Under the pieces are notes generated by a model. It did no database searches. It had not been told where the DNA came from and saw only the letters and a list, made by a program, of their open reading frames with translations. A stretch of 53,067 bases of DNA, taken from contig CACWPS010000008.1 of assembly GCA_902762875.1 (NCBI GenBank), positions 1 through 53,067 on the forward strand, in the 5' to 3' direction. Below, piece by piece: positions 38,043-44,515 of the stretch; the stretch's first letter is position 1; the number at the start of each line of letters is the position of its first letter. The translations under genes were made by a program, and so were the position numbers. This DNA comes from Oscillospiraceae bacterium. Its GTDB lineage: Bacteria > Bacillota > Clostridia > Oscillospirales > Acutalibacteraceae.

Positions 38043-39239
38043 TTAACCTAAGAGGGAAATCAGCACGCCCGCCGCAATAGCAGAGCCGATAACGCCCGCT
38101 ACATTCGGACCCATTGCGTGCATAAGCAGGAAGTTTGAGGGGTTCTCCTTCTGACCTACAGACTGAGAAACACGGGCCGCCATAGGAACAGCGGAAACAC
38201 CTGCAGAGCCGATAAGGGGATTCATCTTGTTCTTTGAGAAAAGGTTCATAAGCTTTGCAAAAAGCACACCGCAGGCAGTAGCCACGCCGAAAGCAACAAC
38301 GCCCATTAAGATTATCTCAAGGGTTTGAAGCTTTAAGAAGGTTTGAGCGGTAGCAGTAGCACCTACAGATATTCCAAGGAATATTGTTACAATATTCATA
38401 AGCTCATTCTGTGCGGTCTTGCAAAGACGGTCAGCAACACCCGATTCCTTCCAGAGGTTACCAAGCATAAGGCAACCCACAAGCGGAGTGGCAGACGGAA
38501 CGAGTAAAGCCACAAAGATAGTAACCGCAATCGGGAAAATGATTTTTTCCCTTTTAGAGGGCTGTCTTAAGGGCTTCATAACTATCTGGCGCTCTTTTTT
38601 AGTGGTAAGAAGCTTCATAATCGGCGGCTGAATAACCGGAACGAGAGCCATATAAGAATATGCGGCAACTGCAATAGGTCCTAAAAGGCTCGGTTCCAAA
38701 ATAGAGGTGGTATAGATAGCGGTCGGGCCGTCCGCACCGCCGATAATTCCGATAGAGCCTGCCGCCTGCTGTGAAAATCCGAGAGCAATACAACCCGCAA
38801 AGGTAGCAAAAATACCAACCTGTGCCGCCGCACCCAAAAGCAGGGACTTAGGATTGGAAATCAGCGGTCCAAAGTCTGTCATAGCGCCGATGCCTATAAA
38901 TATAAGGCAGGGGTAAATACAGGTCTTGACGCCGATATATAGGTAATCAAGGAGACCGCCGTTTGCCAAAATATAGCCGTAATTGTGGTAATGTGCCGAA
39001 CCCTCGGTCATAAATTCCGTCCAAAGCTCGCCGTTATACATGCCTGCACCAGGTAGGTTGGTAAGCAACATACCGAAGGCTATACCGATAAGCAAAAGCG
39101 GCTCAAACTTCTTGTGAATGGCAAGCCACAGAAGAAAGAGGGAAACAAGAATCATTACAAGGTTTCCCCAGTTTTCGCTGAAATTGCCGAACAGCTTATA
39201 AAAGCCGGTAGTTTCGGCAAATTGAAGTATTTTATCCAT
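38043..39239 (-). CDS. oadB: Sodium-pumping decarboxylase, beta subunit
   Basis: Integral membrane subunit that decarboxylates carboxybiotin and exports Na+. The 398-residue protein has around nine hydrophobic segments, and the family blocks [28 protein letters not shown], and [20 protein letters not shown] near the C-terminus. Length fits OadB/MmdB/GcdB. The substrate specificity of the complex lies with the alpha subunit. Confidence 0.95.
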   Translation of the reverse strand: MDKILQFAETTGFYKLFGNFSENWGNLVMILVSLFLLWLAIHKKFEPLLLIGIAFGMLLTNLPGAGMYNGELWTEFMTEGSAHYHNYGYILANGGLLDYLYIGVKTCIYPCLIFIGIGAMTDFGPLISNPKSLLLGAAAQVGIFATFAGCIALGFSQQAAGSIGIIGGADGPTAIYTTSILEPSLLGPIAVAAYSYMALVPVIQPPIMKLLTTKKERQIVMKPLRQPSKREKIIFPIAVTIFVALLVPSATPLVGCLMLGNLWKESGVADRLCKTAQNELMNIVTIFLGISVGATATAQTFLKLQTLEIILMGVVAFGVATACGVLFAKLMNLFSKNKMNPLIGSAGVSAVPMAARVSQSVGQKENPSNFLLMHAMGPNVAGVIGSAIAAGVLISLLG

Positions 39240-39258
39240 AATGCGATTCTCCTAACAG

Positions 39259-39624
39259 TTAACCGATTACACAGAGAACAGCGCCTGTCTCAACAGCGGC
39301 ACCCTTAGAAACATTTACAGAGGTAACAGTACCGTCACAGGGAGACATAATCTCGTTTTCCATCTTCATAGCCTCGAGTACCATAAGTACATCGCCCTTC
39401 TTAACAGTAGCGCCGTTAGTAACATTTACAGAAAGAATTGTTCCGGGCATGGGGCTTGATACGGTTTCACCGCCTGCGGCGGGCTTTGCAGCAGGTGCAG
39501 GTGCAGCGGCGGGAGCCGGAGCAGGAGTTGCGGCAGGAGCAGACGCTTTAACATCGGAAGCGTCAACCGCCTCAAGAGTGATTTCGTAAGCGGTACCGTT
39601 TACAGTTACATTATACTTTTTCAT
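39259..39624 (-). CDS. Biotin carboxyl carrier subunit of the decarboxylase
   Basis: 121-residue biotin carrier. An N-terminal strand-rich segment (MKKYNVTVNGTAYEITLE) is joined by a flexible Ala/Pro linker (about residues 26-50) to a biotinyl domain with the modified lysine in EAMKMENEI (Lys87). It carries the carboxybiotin between the alpha and beta subunits, like MmdC/GcdC. It lies 19 bp upstream of oadB in reading direction. Confidence 0.95.
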   Translation of the reverse strand: MKKYNVTVNGTAYEITLEAVDASDVKASAPAATPAPAPAAAPAPAAKPAAGGETVSSPMPGTILSVNVTNGATVKKGDVLMVLEAMKMENEIMSPCDGTVTSVNVSKGAAVETGAVLCVIG

Positions 39625-39642
39625 TTTTAAAACACCTTTTCT

Positions 39643-39909
39643 TTAAATTTTTTTGAATGAATGAATTCTGATTGCGGAAATATCTGTTCCCATTTCCTCA
39701 GCAAGGGCGGCAGATACAGCCGCAATTATCTCCTGACGGTTTTCAATCGGCTTTTCTGGAGAGACAGGAGCGGCAGGCGCCTCGGCAGTTTTAGGCTTTC
39801 TTTCAAAAGCTCTGCAAATTGCACTCATAATAAGGCAAAGCAGAACTATACACAAGAGGCCTATAAAAACAGTCCCTACGCCCATTCCGACGATGAATAT
39901 ATTTGACAC
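39643..39909 (-). CDS. oadG: Small membrane subunit, OadG-like gamma/delta
   Basis: 88-residue protein with a single N-terminal membrane helix (VGMGVGTVFIGLLCIVLLCLIMSAI) followed by a Pro/Ala-rich cytosolic stretch and a C-terminal helix (EIIAAVSAALAEEMG). This layout matches OadG/MmdD, which anchors and assembles the decarboxylase. It is the first gene of the operon. Confidence 0.88.
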   Translation of the reverse strand: MSNIFIVGMGVGTVFIGLLCIVLLCLIMSAICRAFERKPKTAEAPAAPVSPEKPIENRQEIIAAVSAALAEEMGTDISAIRIHSFKKI

Positions 39910-40000
39910 AAAAACGCACCTCCTCTAAGGCATTGAAAATAATTTTTGTTTACCGCAAAAAAGATTGTGATAAAAATAACAAATTTGCCCATTTACAATT

Positions 40001-40029
40001 ATTATACATATAAAAGCAAGTAATTACAA
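40001..40029 (-). promoter_or_regulatory. Sigma-A-type promoter of the decarboxylase operon
   Basis: On the minus strand TTGTAA and TATAAT are 17 bp apart, about 90 bp upstream of oadG. The whole 314-bp divergent gap (39910-40223) is very AT-rich. On the cotJ side I could not pick a convincing sigma-E promoter; there are imperfect stems around 40150-40200 (GAAGAC with GTCTTC). Confidence 0.55.
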
Positions 40030-40223
40030 TAACAATAATATAATTTTATCATTTTTTTAACATTTAATTTCGTTTCTTAATATTTTCTTAATATGATACA
40101 GGCTGTAACATTTTGTTTCCCGCATAATAAAATATTATAGGACAATATATGCGGGAGAAGACTATCCCCCGCCGTCTTAAAAAAATAAAAAAGTCTTCGT
40201 GGCTTTGAAGGGAGACAGATTTT

Positions 40224-40475
40224 ATGGACAGAAGAATGTTCGATATGTCCGAGTTTTACAGAGCCGACTCTGATATGCGCTCTGATCCTGTAAGAGATGA
40301 GCGGTATCGCATAAACACCGAAAGCGATGAGAAATGCACCGATCCGCTTACAATGGTATTTATTAATATGCAACCCCTTGACAGCGTTTATCCGCTTAAC
40401 GAGGCTTATGATGAAGGAACCTTATTCCCTAATCTTAATAAGCCCTTTTTAGGAGGTATGAGCAATGAACGATAA
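40224..40475 (+). CDS. cotJA: Spore coat protein CotJA
   Basis: 83-residue CotJA-type spore coat component. The C-terminal half PLTMVFINMQPLDSVYPLNEAYDEGTLF with PNLNKPFLG is the characteristic region. Expected to be made in the mother cell during sporulation and loaded into the inner coat with CotJC. Strong GGGAG ribosome site. It overlaps cotJB by 11 bp. Its presence marks the host as a spore former. Confidence 0.92.
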   Translation: MDRRMFDMSEFYRADSDMRSDPVRDERYRINTESDEKCTDPLTMVFINMQPLDSVYPLNEAYDEGTLFPNLNKPFLGGMSNER

Positions 40476-40731
40476 AGCAAGGCTTAAAAGACAGATATAC
40501 GAGCTTGATTTTGCACTTCACGAGCTTGTGCTGTTTCTTGATTCTCACCCTACCAACCGCCGTGCTATGGAATTAATGGGAGAATACCGAGAAAAGCGTG
40601 CCAAACTAATTGCCGATTACGAAAAAAGATACGGTAAGTATATTGTAACTGTTAATGATGTTCCTATGTCGGGCAAATGGGAATGGCTCGACAGCCCCTG
40701 GCCTTGGGACACAGATTTTATGGAGGGTTAA
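40465..40731 (+). CDS. cotJB: Spore coat protein CotJB
   Basis: 88-residue protein with the CotJB pattern: an N-terminal helix KRQIYELDFALHELVLFLDSHP, TNRRAMELMGEYRE, and the C-terminal WEWLDSPWPWD. It sits in the invariant order cotJA-cotJB-cotJC, with overlap upstream and a 4-bp gap downstream, indicating coupled translation. Confidence 0.94.
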   Translation: MNDKARLKRQIYELDFALHELVLFLDSHPTNRRAMELMGEYREKRAKLIADYEKRYGKYIVTVNDVPMSGKWEWLDSPWPWDTDFMEG

Positions 40732-40735
40732 AATT

Positions 40736-41314
40736 ATGTGGCAATATGAGAAAAAGCTTCAATATCCCGTAAAAATTAAAAATCCCAATCCGAAATACGC
40801 GCAAATTATAATCACACAATACGGTGGCCCCGACGGCGAGCTCGGCGCCTCGATGCGTTATCTTACCCAGCGTTACAGCCAGCCCTACAACGAAGTCAAA
40901 GGGATGCTTACGGATATAGGCACCGAGGAGCTCGCACATATGGAAATGATATGCGCAATGGTGCATCAGCTAACCCGAGACCTGACGCCCGAGCAGATAA
41001 AGGAAAGCGGCTTTGCCCCCTATTTTGTAGACCATACACTGGGTGTATACCCTGTTGCCGCTTCGGGTTATCCCTGGACAGCAACCTATATTCAGTCAAA
41101 GGGCGACACCCTTGCAGACCTGCACGAGGATTTAGCAGCAGAGCAAAAAGCAAGAGTCACCTACGACAACCTGTTAAGGCTAATAGATGACCCTGATATT
41201 AAAGACCCGCTTAAATTTTTGCGTGCACGGGAAATTGTGCATTACCAACGCTTTGGTGAAGCACAACCAACAAGGTGGAATGACTACGGCGGAGCAGCTG
41301 ACAAAACCGCTTGA
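40736..41314 (+). CDS. cotJC: CotJC, manganese-catalase-like spore coat protein
   Basis: 192-residue ferritin-like protein of the Mn-catalase family. It begins MWQYEKKLQYPVKIKNPNPKYA and has the metal-ligand helices (GGPDGELGASMRYLTQRY; GTEELAHMEMICAM with ExxH; later REIVHYQRFGEA). Such coat catalases may detoxify peroxide. I chose the ATG four bases after cotJB with GGAGGG upstream; an in-frame ATG 81 bp earlier lies inside cotJB. Confidence 0.93.
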   Translation: MWQYEKKLQYPVKIKNPNPKYAQIIITQYGGPDGELGASMRYLTQRYSQPYNEVKGMLTDIGTEELAHMEMICAMVHQLTRDLTPEQIKESGFAPYFVDHTLGVYPVAASGYPWTATYIQSKGDTLADLHEDLAAEQKARVTYDNLLRLIDDPDIKDPLKFLRAREIVHYQRFGEAQPTRWNDYGGAADKTA

Positions 41315-41351
41315 AATAAGGCTTTTTAAGTACATAAAAGGAGGATTTAAA

Positions 41352-41522
41352 ATGAAGCTGTTTAAGTGTATTGTTATGCTGATTTTAATATTAATTACCA
41401 TACGGACAGGCTATCTTGCACTTTTATATGAGGTCTCAACATCAACAGGTGCTTTTCTAATATGTTTAGGTATCACCTTGTTTGTTGCAAGTGATGGCGG
41501 TCTTAATAGAAAATCAAATTAA
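41352..41522 (+). CDS. Small hydrophobic protein, unknown
   Basis: 56-residue product with two hydrophobic stretches (about residues 5-23 and 33-47), so a small two-helix membrane protein. It has an excellent AAGGAGG ribosome site and lies 37 bp after cotJC, before a terminator, so it may be a fourth gene of the cotJ unit. I do not recognise the family. Confidence 0.65.
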   Translation: MKLFKCIVMLILILITIRTGYLALLYEVSTSTGAFLICLGITLFVASDGGLNRKSN

Positions 41523-41540
41523 ATAAGCTCATTAATATTT

Positions 41541-41571
41541 AAGACCACAGGCAAAACTAGTCTGTGGTCTT
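41541..41571. terminator. Two-way terminator after the cotJ unit
   Basis: A 10-bp stem AAGACCACAG/CTGTGGTCTT lies between convergent genes. The following DNA is T-rich on both strands (TAGCTTAATT; TAAATATT), though neither has a long pure T-run. Confidence 0.7.
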
Positions 41572-41574
41572 AGC

Positions 41575-42423
41575 TTAATTATATTCAAATTCAAAGCTCG
41601 CCTTATCTGTGGTGAATTCGCATAATGCTCTGCCTTTATGTGAAAAACGATAATATGCTTCACAAGCTGCACTTTCATGTATTGTTCTGCACATATTGCC
41701 ATTTGTGGGCGCCGCCAGTGGATGTGCGTTCTTATTTAACAACTTGGCAGTGAACTCAAAGTTTCCTTGCTTCACCGTGACAGTGTTTTTCTCAACTTGT
41801 TTTATTCTGGCGCCAAGATATGTGGCAATTCTATATTCCTTTCCATCAAGTAGAATAACACCGATAATACCCGTAAAATGAAAACCTAAAAAGGGTATGT
41901 CCGCCACAGATAACATTAGAGAATTATTTTCAAAACAGCACTGTGTCCAAATATATTTTTTCGGGAAAGAACGACCACGGTCACCTTCGATATATCCTAT
42001 TCCATTTTCAAATTTATAAGGTTGATCATTAACCTTAATTTGACCGTTAATTTTATGACACATACTGTATACGCTATGTCTGCATTGCATAAACGGTACA
42101 TACTTAAACGGTCCCATAATATCATAGCCGATAGGAGAAAAGTCTTCAAAATCAAGTGCTCCTTTAAGTGTTAAATCATCGCTCTGAAAATCCAGGTTTA
42201 TTCCTCTCTCGGAAAAGATACAATTACCTATTTTCACACATAATGGTTTTTTTGTATATTCTAATCTATCAAAGGGTACGTTAAAAGCTTCATCATCAGT
42301 TATTATTTGAAGAGAAGCCGAGTTTTTGTTATTGGTATAATGGTACGCAGTTATAAATGCAATTGTTTTGTCCCCAGTACTGCATTTAAAGTACCAACCT
42401 TTAAAATATCCTATATTAACCAA
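41575..42423 (-). CDS. Tocopherol-cyclase-like (lipocalin-fold) protein
   Basis: 282-residue beta-rich cytosolic protein. It resembles the bacterial tocopherol cyclase-like family (PF14249 type): FKGWYFKCSTGDKTIAFI at the N-terminus, MGPFKYVPFMQCRHSVYSM in the middle and the hallmark GYIEGDRGRSFPKKYIW followed by TQCCF. Clostridia do not make tocopherol, so the real substrate is unknown; members often occur as single accessory genes. AT-rich relative to the core. Transcribed toward the cotJ terminator. Confidence 0.8.
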   Translation of the reverse strand: MVNIGYFKGWYFKCSTGDKTIAFITAYHYTNNKNSASLQIITDDEAFNVPFDRLEYTKKPLCVKIGNCIFSERGINLDFQSDDLTLKGALDFEDFSPIGYDIMGPFKYVPFMQCRHSVYSMCHKINGQIKVNDQPYKFENGIGYIEGDRGRSFPKKYIWTQCCFENNSLMLSVADIPFLGFHFTGIIGVILLDGKEYRIATYLGARIKQVEKNTVTVKQGNFEFTAKLLNKNAHPLAAPTNGNMCRTIHESAACEAYYRFSHKGRALCEFTTDKASFEFEYN

Positions 42424-42504
42424 CCTCGCTTTTGCGATTTGATGATTATATAGTTTCCTAATATTGGTAATATATACAGCAATAAAGAATTTTCTTGCTA
42501 AACA

Positions 42505-42562
42505 AAATTAACCTACAATTTTTCAAATTATTGTTGATTTGTAGGTTAATTTGTGATATACT
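42505..42562 (+). promoter_or_regulatory. Promoter with palindromic operator for the Fic toxin-antitoxin pair
   Basis: TTGATT (42534-42539) and TATACT (42557-42562) with a 17-bp spacer form a good promoter. A perfect 14-bp inverted repeat (42505-42518 and 42539-42552, half-site TTGTAGGTTAATTT) brackets and overlaps the -35 and spacer. The geometry suggests repression by a dimer, as in self-regulated toxin-antitoxin operons. Confidence 0.7.
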
Positions 42563-42585
42563 ATTAGTAGTCAGGAGGTAGTGTT

Positions 42586-43107
42586 ATGACTGATATTATT
42601 TTTGAGTATAAAGAATTACTTGCAACAAAACTTGAAATTGAGCAAAAGCTTAGTGTTTTGCCAAAGGGATATATTTCTAAAAAGACGATTGGCGGTAAGC
42701 AATATTTATATTTGCAAACTCGCAACGGCGATACTGTTGAAAGTAAATATATTAAGGCGGAAGAAGCTCAAGATATAACAAATCAACTTTCCTTAAGGAA
42801 AGAGTATGAAGCAGAGTTACCCGACATTTTAATTCGACTTGCTGATATTGAAACCGCCGCAGAGTTGTTGGATAAAGCATTACTTCGTAAATTAAAAATG
42901 TTAAAGCTCACAAGCGGTATGGATAGCATTTCTGCTGACGAAAAAGAGAAACGAATTTCCTTTTCCGATGCTATGACCTCAATTGAGGGTGTTCCTGTAA
43001 GTGATAAGGTTAAAAACGACCTTGCTAATTGGAAAAATGGTAATATTACATTCTTGTCGGTTTTCGAGCAAACACTTAGAAGATACGGTTTTGTAACGGA
43101 GGTATAA
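42586..43107 (+). CDS. Fic-associated antitoxin with DUF6788-like N-terminus and VbhA-like C-terminus
   Basis: 173-residue protein directly upstream of a Fic gene. The N-terminal part has LPKGYISKKTIGGKQYLYLQ and KYIKAEEAQDI, a pattern I associate with DUF6788-type proteins, followed by a helical linker. Residues about 122-172 resemble VbhA antitoxins: ...AMTSIEGVPVSDKVKNDLA then NWKNGNITFL. In VbhA the inhibitory helix carries (S/T)xxxE(G/N); here Glu134-Gly135 are kept but the Ser/Thr position is Met130. Strong AGGAGG site. Likely neutralises the Fic enzyme and may autoregulate. Confidence 0.75.
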   Translation: MTDIIFEYKELLATKLEIEQKLSVLPKGYISKKTIGGKQYLYLQTRNGDTVESKYIKAEEAQDITNQLSLRKEYEAELPDILIRLADIETAAELLDKALLRKLKMLKLTSGMDSISADEKEKRISFSDAMTSIEGVPVSDKVKNDLANWKNGNITFLSVFEQTLRRYGFVTEV

Positions 43108-43110
43108 CAA

Positions 43111-43824
43111 ATGCGTGACCCTTATTTATATGATGATGTTAACGTCCTTAAAAATTTAGCAGATATAAAAGATTCTGAATTGCTACGTACGGCAGAAGCC
43201 GATATTACCGGTCTTGCTATGGCGGCAATTTATGATTATAAATATGATAAGTTTAATACCGAAACCTTGCAGGATATTCATCGCAACATCTTTGGGCAAA
43301 TATTTGATTGGGCGGGAGAATTCCGCACCATTCAAATGGTGAAATACGAAGACGTCCTCGGCGGTGATACTGTTCGTTATGCTTATCCCAAAGAAATAAA
43401 AAAACAATTAAACGAAACAATGAAAGAAATCACCAAGCTCAAAAGAACCGGCGATAATGATAAGGATATTGTTTTTAAACTTGTTCGTATTATTGCAAGT
43501 ATTTGGCAAACTCACCCCTTCCGCGAGGGTAATACAAGAACTGTTATAGTGTTCGCTGTTCTTCTCGCAAAATCGTTAGGCTTTGAGGTAGAACACGAAC
43601 TTTTCAAAACAAACTCTGCCTACGTGCGCAATGCTCTCGTTTGGGCATCACAAGGTATCTATTCAAAATACGGATACCTTGAACGCATCTTCTTCGATGC
43701 AATTCTCGGCGAAGATAACGAAACCGACACCCCAACCGAAACCAAAGCAAGTAAATATGATACCATCGGCGAATACAAAATTAAAGACTATAAAGAAAGA
43801 CCTCATGAGTACACCGAAGAGTAA
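43111..43824 (+). CDS. Fic/DOC-family protein (predicted AMPylating toxin)
   Basis: 237-residue Fic-domain protein. It has FDWAGEFRTIQM (about residues 65-76), typical of Fic folds, and the complete catalytic loop HPFREGNTRT (His135 to Thr144), so it should transfer AMP or another phosphate-linked group to a target protein. No inhibitory motif was noticed inside the protein, consistent with a separate antitoxin. It starts 3 bp after the antitoxin stop. Confidence 0.93.
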   Translation: MRDPYLYDDVNVLKNLADIKDSELLRTAEADITGLAMAAIYDYKYDKFNTETLQDIHRNIFGQIFDWAGEFRTIQMVKYEDVLGGDTVRYAYPKEIKKQLNETMKEITKLKRTGDNDKDIVFKLVRIIASIWQTHPFREGNTRTVIVFAVLLAKSLGFEVEHELFKTNSAYVRNALVWASQGIYSKYGYLERIFFDAILGEDNETDTPTETKASKYDTIGEYKIKDYKERPHEYTEE

Positions 43825-43868
43825 TTACTAGTTTAAGGTGCAAGAAAAATTAAAAGAGGAAGACCATA

Positions 43869-44474
43869 ATGAAAAAATCATTTATTGTAGTTTCAGCAAT
43901 TTTCTTTTTGATATTGCCGATCATCGCCATATTGGCAATATATTTTATATTTGCAATTAATATCTTTGACAATCCTGATTTCTGGTATGGATACATGGCT
44001 TATTTTGGTACTGTTGCATTAGCGGCTGTTTCATTGTGGCAAAACGAAAATGCAAATATGATCAATCAACGTTTAGCCGATATGTCATGTAAGGATAAAA
44101 TAGCTTATCTCGTTCCACCTAAAAACCAAATAATTAGAGGGAATACCATCGAGTTTAGATTCTTTAAACGAGGCAATTCCTTTGGCTTTGTAAGTGGCTA
44201 TGATCTATACATTAATAACGACTTTTCAAAACACGAAAATTGCAACTATTTTTTTGAAGAAACGAATATTAACGAACTTCAGGAACCCATCAATATTGAA
44301 TTTCAAGAAAAAATTAATAGAAAAGAAATAGATGTTTGTTTGGTCCTCTACTGGAAGAACCAATACGGTTATGAATATAAACAAAACATTTCAATGTCAT
44401 ATGAGCAGTATAAAAGCAGAAACGATATGTATGTCTCTACCAAAGAAACATTTGAAATAGAATACATCAAATAA
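43869..44474 (+). CDS. Membrane protein of unknown function
   Basis: 201 residues. Two N-terminal membrane helices (about residues 5-32 and 40-58, FWYGYMAYFGTVALAAVSLW) are followed by a cytosolic or external domain of about 140 residues rich in beta strands (IEFRFFKRGNSFGFVSGYDLYI). It starts 44 bp after fic with AGAGGAAG. I recall similar FWYGYMAYFGT proteins as orphan accessory genes in Firmicutes, but no function is known to me. It may be a third cargo gene of the Fic unit. Confidence 0.75.
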   Translation: MKKSFIVVSAIFFLILPIIAILAIYFIFAINIFDNPDFWYGYMAYFGTVALAAVSLWQNENANMINQRLADMSCKDKIAYLVPPKNQIIRGNTIEFRFFKRGNSFGFVSGYDLYINNDFSKHENCNYFFEETNINELQEPINIEFQEKINRKEIDVCLVLYWKNQYGYEYKQNISMSYEQYKSRNDMYVSTKETFEIEYIK

Positions 44475-44515
44475 ACACTGTTTAAAAATCAATTATAAGT
44501 TTTGGAGATGAAATT

